From positions 1 through 64,000 of the forward strand of contig JAVGVS010000299.1 in NCBI GenBank assembly GCA_032718565.1: a stretch of 64,000 nucleotides of DNA, in the 5' to 3' direction. Shown piece by piece: positions 1 through 11,995 of the stretch (position 1 is its first letter; each line of letters opens with the position of its first letter). The translations under genes and the position numbers were made by a program. A model generated the notes under the pieces. That model was not told the DNA's origin, searched no databases, and saw nothing but the letters and a program-made list of their open reading frames with translations. This DNA is from Distichodus sexfasciatus. Taxonomy: Eukaryota; Chordata; Actinopteri; Characiformes; Distichodontidae.

Positions 1-893
1 ATAATATAGTGGTATCTCACTTCTGGTATTATATGATGCATCATAATACTGAAATTATTATGAATGTAATAAGTAACACATTGCGGGATCTAATTGTATG
101 GTTTTGTGTGGATAATGTTGTGAGCATTTTCATACAGCAAAATGTGTTTGCAAGTGATCTTTGCGTTATTTTTTTTCTAATGATAAAAATCTATCCTGGT
201 TCAATTTTGTGATAAAGCTATCCATAAAAATAAAATATTTAAAAAATAACATTCAGTAACATTCATAACAAATATTCAAGTTAACAAGGGCTTGTCTTTT
301 TCGTTTAAAAAGGGTACGAGTATCCCTTTAGATGAACCTAGCTGTCTTTACCATTTAAACTCCATTTAATCGGCTATGTTGGAGTTGGCCAACAATACTG
401 CGGAAATACTCAAAACCATTGTGAACTTCGGAAAACCTTCTTTCCAGCTTGCTTTCATCACACGCATCAGTCTTGGGTGAAGAGGCATTTATCATTCATG
501 AAAATACATCAATCAGTATACTTTCCTTGTATTGTTAAGCATCTATATCCTCTTATCTAAAGACGGGGAAGCAAAATCTACATCTACAGTAATCATCACT
601 TTTAAGGATTATGTCTTACTGTCCCACCTGAAAAGGCATATATTATACAGTGTAAGTGAGCTGTCACAACAGCAATCCTTGGACATGTTTAGTTAGATCA
701 GGCAAACTTCCTCAGAAATGAAAGAGAGTCAGTAGTCTCCTAAAGGAAACTATTCAAAACATTCATCAGTAAAAAAAACAGTCCAAAACAATAATAACAA
801 TTACACAGTATAAATGTTCGCACATTTTAATCTTTCAGTTAGAGATGCACAGCCAGTCTGTGTATAAAATATACATAGAAAAACTAGAAAGGG
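1..893. other. Intergenic DNA downstream of ifrd2
   Basis: AT-rich sequence beyond the probable end of the ifrd2 transcript. I see no exon with family similarity on either strand and no complete transposon. Short open frames here look like chance. Confidence 0.5.
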
Positions 894-899
894 TTTATT
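894..899 (-). terminator. ifrd2: Candidate poly(A) signal of ifrd2
   Basis: TTTATT on the plus strand is AATAAA on the minus strand, about 530 bases downstream of the ifrd2 stop codon. It is a plausible end for the 3' UTR, but other AT-rich hexamers nearby could serve. Confidence 0.35.
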
Positions 900-1263
900 T
901 CCTTGGCCATATCTCGCAGCTCATTTGATTCCAATGTTAAAAAGTTGTTTTTCCAAAACTCTCAATAAATTAGAAAGTAAAATACATTTGTAACTGCAAA
1001 GCTGAATACAGCCTTACAAAAGGTTGTTATAAATGTACAACATTATATTTGTTTTTTTTTAAAGCAATATGTAGCATTTTCCAGTTTTGCATGTCTACTT
1101 GACCTCTGCTGTTCACAAACCTAGTGAACAGGGACTACTTGAGCCATTTAGTGACTTTCTTCAGTAATATTTTAACAGAAAATGCTGCTTATTGCACAGT
1201 TCATGACAGTTTTCCTATTACTTCCATTCAGTATTGTTAAATAAAACTGACACGCTTTAAACA

Positions 1264-1312
1264 CACTCACTCACTCACTCACTCACTCACTCACTCACAA
1301 ACACACACACCA
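1264..1312. repeat. (ACTC)n / (AC)n microsatellite
   Basis: About nine tandem CACT units followed by a short AC run, within the presumed 3' UTR of ifrd2. Confidence 0.9.
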
Positions 1313-1429
1313 TTGTCAAGTCCCTGGTTTGGCAGTTGCTGTTTAGTCCTTTCAAGTGAGCTGATACGAGGGGTGTAGTGTTCCTCTCTCTGCATCTCTT
1401 CACCCTCCCCACTGGCATATCCCATCACA

Positions 1430-4400
1430 TCACATCACATCTGCTCGTTTGTCCCTCACTTTGTTCCGCAGTTTTGTCCGAGCTTTGAATGCAGCAGAAT
1501 TGAACAGATGCTGTAGATAGAGGATACACATTTTAAAGAACTTTAAAGAACATTTTACACCATAACCCAAAATAACTGTATTAGTCCCCAAAGAAATGAG
1601 CATTTAGGCCATTTACAGTTAACTATTTAATACATATTTGAAGTGGTAATGGTCAGAGTCAAAAAGTTACCCTCTCTGTGCGAGAGATCTTGTTGGTTTT
1701 GACAGAAGCATCCATAATGAGAGGAGCTCCAAGTCCAAAAATATCTCTGAGTAGTGGATTAAACTGCACACATACAAAAAGCAAGTTATAACTTGTGTAA
1801 GGAAAATTACATCAATTCAACTAATTCAGAAAAATTAGTGTCAAATTATTCAGCTTCCATTATTTCATTAGACACAATGCAAGTACATAACAAAATCTCC
1901 AATCCAATGACAAAATCTTTTAGTTGATCACCTGCTTTGTAGTTAACGACAAATGCAGGCATCCCTAAACTACACCTTTAAAGATAACATGTCTTTACCT
2001 GTAGGTGATGACGAACTCCAGACTCCAGCACCTCTTTAAATGCATCATAAATCCGGCGTCGCATCCAGCCATCAATGTAGATCACCTCTATCCCAAAATG
2101 AATCTTCTCTTCTGAGAAATCCTCATTCTGTATGATGAGAGAGAATGAGATATTAAAGAGGAATTATTTTAGGGCATAACTTACATTAGTGTTTCACATC
2201 AACAAGCAAGCAATCAAAAGCACACCATTAAACAAGTGTATTTTTAAAAGCTCAAGAAACACAAAATCATTTTAAAATTCTGACAAGTGATATTTAAGTA
2301 ACATTTTTAAAGACATAATAATAGTAATAAAACATCCAATAAAGCAACCTGAAACCCGTTGAACAGATTCTCAACTAAATACAAGAATTAAAACATCTGG
2401 TACAAGTCACAAAGTTATTCAGAAATCCAGGTGTAAAATCCAGAAAAAATAAAAATAACTCATTTTCAGCTACATTAGCATCCAAAAGCTGATTTCACCT
2501 CAATATAATGTAGAACTTCCCGGAAAATGGAACGTTGTTTCCGGCGGTCATTTTTGGCCCTGTGTTTATTACTGTCCGTTGCCAGACTCTTCAGGCTCTC
2601 ACACAGTACATCACAATCCTCGAATTCAAATTCCTATAAGTACAAAAATGAGATTCTCATTCTCACACAGGTATCACAACACGTCTACGGATGTTGTAAA
2701 GTTGTTTTCTTTCATATATAATATACAATATACAACTCTGAATGCAATGATGTTTAAGAACCCTCACCCTCTCACCTCATCAATATCCCGTCCCATTTCA
2801 TACAGCAGCGCGATGGTCTCTCCCACAGCAATTCTGAAGTTCACGTCACTGCTCTCCAAGCAGGCCTGCAGCTGTGGTAAATGCCTGAGAACAAGTTAAA
2901 AATTAGATTTTTATTTGACCATAATATACTGACAGAAGTGTTTGCTTGTCATTAGGATTTTCTGTTAGGTTTGAGAGAGACTCACTGGTTGACAATGGTG
3001 TTGATGCGAGACGCTGGGCACAGGGTACATAAGAGGGCCCAGGCCTGTAGGGCAGCAGTGTGGAGGGCAGGAGTTCCAGCTTTAACAGACGGTAAAGTGC
3101 CATCCGCCAAGGGATACGCACCCACGAAAACACTCTCCAACTGCCCGATACACTTCAACAGGTCCTGTGAGACAGGCACACAAAGAATTTAAGGTATTTA
3201 AGATTTTTATTTTAGAGGTATCCATTGTTACATAAGAGAAATACTTACTTCAGCATCATCTGATGCAGACACATAGCAGCACATGCCCAATGCTCGAGCA
3301 CACTAGAAGAGAAAACATATGTAATGTGATGCACTGCACTAGACTGGCAGATCAACTTAATTAGTAAAAAAGAAATTACATACAATCTGTTTACTAGTCT
3401 TAATTAGGTTAATAGTGCTAAAACTGGTGTTAGAGTGCCACTTACACGCTGGCGTGCTGAAAGGTTGGCACAGCTGTCAGTGAGAATGGAACTGAGGATG
3501 GGTCTGAGGATCTTGAAGCCTTCCTCCCCTTCAACACCTCCTCCAAGTTGTACACAGAGCAGAGCACACAGAGTAGCAGCTGCAGTCTGCTCCTCCCCTC
3601 CTCCTAGTGGGAGAAATGAAGAAAGAGTTGTATTGAAACGTCCTCATTTCCCAATGCTCTGCACGTCATTCAGTTTATGTGGACAAAGACATCTTACGAA
3701 ACATCATTCCCATCCAAAGGAAAGAACTGTTTTATCATATGGTTCAAAGTTTGTCTTAGAATAATCCTTGTTTTGACTCTTTAAGTGCACCCAAGTGGAC
3801 CCAAAGGATGCCAACAAAACACCCCCCCTCATAGTTACACCACTACCATTTCCACTAATTGTTAGGATCAAGCACGTGTTAGTCTTTTTTCCCCCACATC
3901 TCTGTACACACTGGCTTGTAGTTTTGGCAAACTTATGTATGCAACAGGATAAATAGTAATGTAGGTTTGGGTGTTGGTGCAGAAAATTCCAAACCCATGC
4001 AAAGCATTTCTCAAGAGGACAAGAGTTCTCTTAGTTCACCAGACCTTCCACAATTTCACTCATTAACCATATAGTCTGTGATCCTGATTGCGTGGTTCAG
4101 CTCTGTTGGAAGATGTGAGAGTGCAAAATGTGTACGGTCTTTTACTGGCTAAGCTTTGAGTTTCAGCCCTTTGCTATGCCAAAACAGTAACAACGATATG
4201 GCCAGTTTCTAGACTAAACTGAAAACTGAGACAATTAAATCTGTGAATCGGTATCTAGTTGGACATGACTTGCAGTGCATACATAACATTATGTATGCAC
4301 ATATATAAGACTGGGGAATTGCTGTGTAAACCCCTCATTACAAAGATGAAAACAAACCTGAGTGTTCAGTGGTGCCATAACTACAAAAAGTTAAGAGTTG

Positions 4401-7400
4401 TGGTAAAAAGTGAAGAAAGTGAATAGCACAGGATTAAATACTTGATGCCAACAATAAGTGGATACGGTCCCTGATAGGAATTATATTTCTCAAGTTGTCA
4501 TTTTCCCCATCAGCTAAATGAATTAACACAAATGAAAGTATTGTGATTTATGACCTTGGTGAAACTCATGCTTAGTGAATGCTTTTAGTAGATTTTGGAT
4601 TGTTGTATTATACATCAGAACATAAAAAAGTCATTTGCTTAATAAAAAGTGACATATTTGGAACACAGTCCTAGAGACCCTATAGGTAGACACAGTGTGC
4701 AAACAAATGGTCCTATTTTGAAGCACATACCTTTCTTAAGGCTACGCTCCAGGCAGTCTGTAATGGTGAGGCGCCTCTCAAGCAGGAAGTCATACAGCAC
4801 TTTGGAAGAAAAGGCCAAGCGCAAGCTCTCCAGTGCTGCCAAGCGGACCTTAACACTGCCAAAGAAAAGGTACAAATAGCCAGTTACAAGTCTATAAAAA
4901 CATCATAACTCATAATGTAATAAAGTGTTCTTCTGCCACCTTTTATCCATCAAGTTGTCAATACATTCCCTTAGTTTGTCTTCCGTTTCTTCCTGAGCAG
5001 TCTGCTCATCCACTGCCTCACCTGCACAACACAACATATGAGTGCAATATACATAACAATGCGTTATGGTAACATTGTTAAGATAATTACCTCAACAGTG
5101 AGTTACGGTCATTTCTATTCTTTTGTTGAAATGCACTACATAAACATTTAAACAAAGCATGACCTCTATATAAAGTAAAATAGTTAAAAGTAATTCAGTG
5201 TTTGTCCTTTAAAACACCCAAGTCAAAGGACCCTCTTATGATCAAATACTTTATTAGATTAAACTGGCACATAATACTAGAAAACCATGAACCATACATT
5301 TGTGTGTGTATACGTACTTGATCCCTCATCTATCACTGAAGCACTCTCACTGGCACTGCTGTAGTGGCTGAGCACATCTGATGCCAAATCATCATCACTG
5401 GCTGCAGACTCTCCTCTCCCTCCGTTTTTCCCTGAGAGAGAGAAATTTTAGAAATTGTCATGGCTGAATAGATTTAAAGAGCCGTTGTGGAGAAAACCCC
5501 AAAACATTACAACCATATGGCCTAAGAAATTGTTGCTCCTCTGTGCACCATCAAAACAAGTTCTGAACCTTTGAGAAATGAGCTCTGAAGCTGTCCTGTG
5601 GTATCTGGCACAAAAACATTACCAGTGCTTTGACCCCTGGAAGTTAAAAGGTGGAGCTGCTGCAGTTTGAACATCTACTGCACCAAACTCACAAGACTCA
5701 AAACTGATCTGTGTTTTGAGGAGCCAGATGCTAGAGTGCATATTGTGGCACTGGTTGTAATATTCTGTTTGATGACAAATAATGGGATGAGATGAGATGA
5801 AAAATGACTGTAAAAGTACAGAAGGAGTATGGGCCATGCATACAACATATCATGTATACATACACATATAAATGGGAAAAGTCACATGCAGTTAACTTGC
5901 AGATGTGGGTGGCTGCGAGTTTCTGTCATTTAATATACATAAGTTCTTATAATGCTGCTAATAATTAATTAATTTTCTCATTAATTTCACCATCTACACT
6001 ACTAAGTCAGAGCCTAAAAACAAAACAATTACTAGTGATTTAGTTTAGTCTCTCTCCCAAAAGGACATGACTTTGTACAAACCAGCTGACCCTAACACAT
6101 GAATAGCCTGTCACATACAAGCATACAGTGACCTCTCACCTTAATCCTGAAAACATTAGAACGTTCTAAACAAGCAGTAGCATTCACAGAGGCCATCTAC
6201 CTATCTGGCCCCTTTACCCATCAATCCACTCACTTTTAAATCCAATCATTTGTTATATGTTCATCAAAGAGACTTTTAGTATTGATCTAATCACTTGCTC
6301 ATTCCTGAAAGGATCCATAAAAGCAAATCAGTTTATCTTCAAAGTAATTGATCATACCTGCAAAACATGACAGGAGGTTTCCATATCTTTTTTTAGTGGT
6401 GGAGTCCCTTATTTGCATGGCTAAAACAGAATTTACACATCTGACATCTCTATTCTGTGACTTACACAATAACACAGCACATACACAACCTGTGCCATCC
6501 CGACTACCTTTTTTGACTAAGCACAGACCTCTAAAGTAGGCCAAAGTTTAACCCAGGTCCCCTACCTGACCTTACACACACAACTCACCATCAAAGGCCT
6601 TTCAACTCACAACAGGACAAAAAGACAAAAGAACAATATAGTAGAGAAGAGTAAGAAAGGTTCTACAGCTGTGAAATCACCTTGCTGACGACATTTGTAC
6701 GGATAAACACCCACACTTTTCTAGACATTCTCTAGGACCCTTTAAACAGGATAATGTCACCACATATTCAAATTCTGACACAACTGAGTTTCAGCAAAGT
6801 TAGTCACATTAATCACATGATATGAGAACATCTGGAAGAGATGGGGAACGAAGCAACACAAATGTATTATATTAAATGTATGGACCATGCAGAGTTCGTC
6901 TTGGAAAGCTACAGTCAAATCTCACTATGCATGTTTAATGCAGCAAATCAATTTCTTCATGGAAAGATACTGAAGAGCTGCTGCATACATAAGATGGACG
7001 CCTAATTTTAATTGGGACAGTGGGATTAAACAGATAAAAGAAATGAGCACTACTAAGTTAAGATTCCCAGACTACAGAGAAAAATGAAGGTAGATGGGCA
7101 GATGGCTGTCATGCTTCATGTTAAAATGTTTTAATATGTGCCATGCGCTTTAGCGCTGGATGCTTTAGTGGATGAAAGTAAAAGACAACAAAGCAGTGCC
7201 AAGTCATGACTGAGTTCTAATGCCGGAGGTCACGCTACCTGGACGTGACATGGCTGTCTTGGCTGATAGCTGCAGCTGAAGTAGTTCCTGTCGGAGTGAG
7301 CCTATTTTAAGGCAAGAATAGGAGAAAACGTTTGTATTACTCCTGTAGTTCTGGAGTAATAAAAATGTGAACATATCCCACACAGAATACATCAGCAACG

Positions 7401-10391
7401 TTATCATAACCTGTTAAAAAAATGCAACCCCCAGAACGTCCACAATCTTTGATGTTCAAGTCAAGAAGGCAAAGCAGCGCCTGTATCACCTTCGGAAGCT
7501 GCGAAAGTTTCGGGTATCCCCTGCTGTTCTCAAAGCTTTCTACTCTGGTGCTGTGGAGAGCATCATTACACAGAACATTCTGTCCTGGTACGGGAACAGC
7601 TGTGTTCAGGACCAGAGAGCCCTCCAGCGAGTGATCCGGGCAGCGGAGCGCTGCTGCACGTCAGCTCTCCCTTCCCTGCAGGACATTTACTCCACGAGAT
7701 GTAGGACCAGGGCAATCAGGATTATAAAAGACTCATCTCACCCAGGAAACAGACTTTTTCATCTTCTGCAATCAGGCAGAAGGTTCCGCACCATCATGGC
7801 CAAAACAGAGAGACTCAGGAGGAGTTTCTATCCTCAGGCCATCCGTTTTCTGAACAAGGACATGCCCTTTTAAGTTCTGTTATTACATGCTACTAATACA
7901 TACCTCATATCATTACGATAACTTATACTGTAATTGTCCATGTTATTACACGCTGCTAATACGTACCTCATATTGCTACGATAACTTATACTGTCTGACT
8001 CTTATATAAACCTCAATTGTGATAATCACTTATACTGGTTGCCACATTTCTTTGTCCAATATCACATGCTCTGCTCTGTCTGCTATGTATAATGCTGCAG
8101 TTGCACTTGGCACTTTAAAAAATCATCTCATTACACCTGTTCTGTCTTAGCACAATTTTGCAATCTCAGGTTAAAACCTTGTACATGTAACTTTATATTG
8201 CACATGTAACTTTATGTTTCTTACTGTATAATATATAGTTTTATTTTTTCGTCCTGTTACCCCAACCTCCTTATTTAAGTCAGTCTTATGTTTGTAAGTT
8301 GTATTGTGTCTATTTTGTCTTTCCCTTGACTATTGCACAGTTAAAACAGCGGATCAGGATACATTTCACTGCATGTTGTACCTGTATAACTTGCATGTGA
8401 CAAATAAAGAATCTTGAAACTTTGAGAGAACATGGCAAGGTTGGATGCATTCTATGGTAGCAATCTACACTGATTACAGCTAAATTATGTTTAAAAAACA
8501 AACAAAAAAAAAACCCTCACCACCAAGTAATAAAAAATACAGTTAATATGTCACCAGCAAACAAAGGCAGAAAATGAAAAAATAGCTATTAGATTTTTTC
8601 AGATACGTTCCAAACAAAATTCCACCTCTAAATTACAGAACCGGTAATGTGATGCTCTTCACTGCATCACTCGAAACTTGATATTGGTGTGCAGCGTAGC
8701 ATTTGCCTGCTAATTTATAGAGGTCCCAAAGGACGAAGATACTCATTTAGTCAGTATTTCCAGTTGTGCAGTCAACACCACAAAAATCACACCAGGACAT
8801 CACAACAGTGTCTCAACAATAGTGTCTAATATGGTTTCAATAAGGCCAACTGGCCATAACTTTACAAAACCAACCAAGACATCAGTTCCAGCCAGATTTG
8901 CAGCTACCTCAAAACTGGGTCAAATTATTAGTGTTCTGCATCTTTTTGTCTCAACAAAGACAAAGCCTTGGTGGACAGTAATGCTGGTAATATAGACCTG
9001 TCTGCCAAGTCTGGCAACCCTGAAAACAAGCCCAAACTGGTGTGTGCCCATCAAGGCCTTCTTTCCAAACCAAGATTGCCCCATCAGACAGTAATAAGGC
9101 AAGGTACCATTTAGAAAACCTGCCAAATTCAACCTGACCAGCCAGACTGCAGGTATGCGGTACTGCAGGATATCCCCGGTGTCTTCTTGTTGATTGGGTT
9201 GATGATGTTCCATGTTTTATAATATTTTAGTCTAAATTAAATAAATATATAAAGTATTTAAATATTCAAATACTTTACTGTTGCTTCTTTTTCTAGCTGT
9301 TCTTAACCAGTTGTGACAGCAACTGAATACCTGTTTCAACATATATTACGACAACATCCACTAAATCGTACATTTCAGTTACAAAATTTCTTTTTGGAAG
9401 CAAACAATACAACCAAGTGCCCTTAGCCAATGCCAGTGGTATCTTGTTATGGCTCTTCTAAAAATATTCTGCATGGCATGCATTTTGCCTTCCATACCAC
9501 CAGAGAGTTAACAGGGCTGTCAGGCCACCAAATCCCCCTCTGCAAGGCCAAAACCTAAATAGAAACGCAGGGGCAAGAAGCAGTAGGCAAAAACTAGGTT
9601 GAATGCAGCATTTAACGCCACATTAGTATGTTTTTCGAATGAGGTCTGCAGTAGCACCCCCATGGTTCCAAAATGTAAGATTCTATTTATCACACACATA
9701 GTTAGACAAGTATAACCTGCAGTGAAATGCACGCTGATTTGTTCCTGCAAATTAAAATAGAAATTCCAGACAGGTTTGCCAGTTTGTGTTGCTTTTTTTA
9801 ACTAATGAATGAAAGCAAGGCACCTGTTGACGTGAGGACTGCACAATACAGGGTTTATCATTATAATCGCCGCTATCTGCGCATGCTCAACAGCCACAAA
9901 GCAGGACATACAATGTTGAGCAAGACAAACTAAATTAACCCATTCATGCTACAACTTTTTGTTGCTTGACACAAAAGAAATTCCATGACTAATCTTAAAA
10001 GACTGTTTGAAATAATCTACTCAGATGTAAGAGTTTTTTTAATGCAGACGCACTCGTAAAATAAATCGTTATCTTTTTTCCAAATAGAGTTATTCAGATT
10101 ATTCAATCTGCTATTATAAGAGTAATTGAGATCATTCAATCCGTTATTGCAACGGCCAGTTCCCACCATATTGTTCAGTCCCTAATTACACCGGTTGCTT
10201 TTCTTTTCCTAAATCCACGTTTCGTTGACGATGATTGTCGAGTCCTTGTGACATATGTTTCCGGGACAGTTTAAGTCTGTACGAAGGCTGGTCCAGCGTT
10301 AGAAGAATCCCTGGCCGTTTACAGACGTACTTTATGTAAACTTACCCTTGCTCGAAGTGTTACCACGTTTCCCTTTTTTGCTCCGCGGCAT
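1430..10391 (-). CDS. ifrd2: Interferon-related developmental regulator 2 (Ifrd2)
   Basis: Twelve coding exons in 5' to 3' order on the minus strand: 10346-10391, 5318-5431, 4940-5021, 4731-4855, 3446-3603, 3249-3302, 2986-3164, 2776-2884, 2499-2633, 1999-2127, 1671-1763 and 1430-1510. All phases join, giving 434 residues, close to the usual family length. The start ATG lies in a short exon reading MPRSKKGKRG. Family hallmarks are the SLRLAFSSK..LLERRLT block, LATDSNKHRAKNDRRKQRS, the GWMRRRIYDAFKEVL segment and the basic tail FKARTKLRNKVRDKRAD. IFRD proteins are armadillo-like helical-repeat proteins; IFRD2 binds translationally inactive ribosomes and IFRD1 is a transcriptional co-regulator. 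I choose ifrd2 over ifrd1 from the LLCVQLG and RDIFGLG segments and from the hyal3/naa80/lsmem2 neighbourhood. The donor of 4940-5021 is GTGGCA, unlike the usual GTRAGT. The large first intron holds a LINE tail and a possible extra exon. Confidence 0.93.
3604..4730. other. ifrd2 intron without recognised elements
   Basis: A 1.1-kb intron between the exons at 4731-4855 and 3446-3603. It is AT-rich and I see no repeat family, extra exon or RNA gene in it. Confidence 0.5.
7239..7301 (-). CDS. ifrd2: Possible 63-bp in-frame cassette exon of ifrd2
   Basis: This minus-strand segment is bounded by an AG acceptor (AAAATAG) and a GTAGCG donor. Its length is a multiple of three, and its phase fits exactly between coding exons 1 and 2 (one base before, two after), so inclusion would add 21 residues without a stop. 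The added peptide would contain LRQELLQLQLSAK, a leucine-rich helix-like run. I recall no such insert in human IFRD2, and the acceptor has a weak pyrimidine tract, so chance is a real alternative. Confidence 0.3.
7425..8420 (+). mobile_element. 5'-truncated L2/CR1-clade LINE (reverse transcriptase tail and 3' UTR)
   Basis: The plus frame from about 7463 to 7873 reads VKKAKQRLYHLRKL, then WYGNS, then LPSLQDIYSTRCRTRA and SGRRFRT. This is the typical C-terminal end of the ORF2 product of L2/CR1-type LINEs. A roughly 550-base 3' UTR follows, ending in the CATGTGACAAATAAAGAATCTTG type of tail. The 5' part, including the catalytic reverse transcriptase motifs and the endonuclease, is absent, so this is a dead copy. 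It lies antisense in ifrd2 intron 1. Confidence 0.85.
8430..10345. other. Remainder of ifrd2 intron 1
   Basis: A minus-strand open frame of 97 codons at 8920-9213 matches nothing I know and has no splice context; I take it as chance or an unrecognised old repeat. Otherwise I see only AT-rich intron. Confidence 0.45.
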
Positions 10392-10678
10392 GTCGTCAGG
10401 CGGATGATCCAGAAGCTAAAAGCTTAGCCGACAAACACGACAGTCCCTCTGTGGCTTCCAAACGAACCGGCGACCAATAATGATGGGGTATAAACAACTG
10501 TCGACTGAAAAATTCGCCCAAAAAGTGTAACGGAGGCGCTAGCCGGCTAGCTAACTAACGAGCCCGCCTTAGTCTCGCAACTTGCTGTCGACTTCAGCAC
10601 AACGTTTTACCACTATTAACCTCCACACGTCCTCCCACGCCAAAGAAGGCGTGATTTTCCTCCCTCTTTTAGGTTCTA

Positions 10679-10792
10679 CTATCTGTGATTGTCCCCAGGT
10701 AATTGGTATCTAATGCCAGGTTGAGATGGCAGATATTTTTCAAAATATTTGTGACGGAGTATCGCGCACGTTGCTGCAGCAAAGTCCACCAT
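10679..10792 (-). CDS. Possible upstream ORF in the ifrd2 leader
   Basis: An ATG in a good initiation context (GAGAAGATGG) opens a 37-codon frame beginning MVDFAAATCAILRHKYFEKY and ending in TAG. It lies about 290 bases upstream of the ifrd2 start on the same strand, inside the CpG-rich region. It could be a regulatory upstream ORF, as is known for the paralog IFRD1, or part of an alternative first exon. No protein family is recognised. Confidence 0.3.
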   Translation of the reverse strand: MVDFAAATCAILRHKYFEKYLPSQPGIRYQLPGDNHR

Positions 10793-10850
10793 CTTCTCCT
10801 CGGTAACCGCTCTCAGGACCCGGCACGCTCCACCTCTCACCCCAACCAGT

Positions 10851-10869
10851 GCTTTATGGGTAATGTAGT
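10851..10869 (-). promoter_or_regulatory. ZNF143/THAP11-like (SBS) motif upstream of ifrd2
   Basis: The minus strand reads ACTACATTACCCATAAAGC, close to the known SBS promoter consensus ACTACAnnTCCCAnnATGC. It sits at the outer edge of the CpG-rich promoter, where such elements usually lie. Confidence 0.45.
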
Positions 10870-11024
10870 ACATTACCATACAACGGTCTTACTTGCTCGT
10901 TCATAATTAACAACTCAACGTAAATATCAGCTATTGAGAAATGTGTTATTAGGAAAAAAAAAGTTTCTAGATGTTATACTCAAGAAAAAATCTATAAGTA
11001 ATAGGAACAATACAATTAAAACAA

Positions 11025-11030
11025 TTTATT
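11025..11030 (-). terminator. amt: Candidate poly(A) signal of amt
   Basis: AATAAA on the minus strand, about 970 bases below the amt stop. The intervening 11031-11995 is AT-rich with no other gene and is best read as the amt 3' UTR. If used, it would place the amt transcript end within about 200 bases of the ifrd2 promoter. Confidence 0.4.
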
Positions 11031-11995
11031 CATCATGTTCAATGCAAACACATTTTCTCCTATTACATTATTTACTATTTTACCAATATACTTAAATATA
11101 CCCGAGCTAAAATTAATTACCACAGTGCATTACTACTACTTCTCTTGGTCCAGGTTTACAGCTTAGGAATACAGTTTGCAAAAATAAGAGAACTTTACAC
11201 ATACAGAAATGAACATATCCAGTGTAAATAAATCACATTTCTAAAAATTTCAACATTGTCAGAAGTAGGACCAGGTGGAAAATGTGTCTGTAGATAAAAC
11301 AAATATGTTGATCCATTCTCCTACAACTACAATTAGAATAAGCAAGGCACTTGTTTAGTTAGGTAGATTAGTTACCATGTACTTAAAATATTAAGTTACA
11401 TGTACTCGTAATCTTGGTATCATTTTTAGTAAATACATTTTTTAGTTGTTTTTACTTATTTCATAAATTAGTGGCTGATCCCTCAACACCATAAATGATT
11501 AATGATGCAGTTGGTCAAATTGAGCAAGCATGTCCTTTCCAACAGATGTGCTTTTCTCACACACACAGCATTAAGCAAACATAACTGCCCGCAAACAAGT
11601 TAACACAAATGCACTGAAACGAAGTGCAGGCACCAGCACTTGATGTTAGTTGAGCAATAGAGCAGGTAGTTTCAGTAATTTAATGGATTCAAGTTAGATA
11701 AAAACCTCATACTTCAGTTTCCACCCAAACATTTTGTAAAATGAATTAAGCGTGTGCGAGTTTTGGAATGTATAAAGCTGATTTGTATACCTGACTTCTG
11801 AGCCCTGACATCACCCAATATGACTGTACAAAGGTCTCATGATTCCACTGCAATGTCCTACAGTATCCATTTTATCTCTGTGACAAAGTGATTGTGAGCT
11901 TAAGTGCTTAATGTCAGTTTGTTCTGTAAACAATCACTGATGCATGTATTGGGCAATCTGTTGTTGGCAAATGGTTTGGTCAGTGTGTGGTCAAT

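Larger units (their letters stand above)
10392..10880 (-). promoter_or_regulatory. ifrd2: CpG-rich promoter and 5' leader of ifrd2
   Basis: Immediately upstream of the ifrd2 start the sequence becomes rich in CpG and GCTAGC-type motifs, in contrast to the AT-rich surroundings. This is the usual look of a vertebrate housekeeping promoter. No TATA box is evident on the minus strand. The exact transcription start and any leader intron are unknown. Confidence 0.6.

Noticed and set aside
8920..9213. 97-codon minus-strand frame in ifrd2 intron 1
   Set aside because: No splice sites in phase with ifrd2 and no recognised family.
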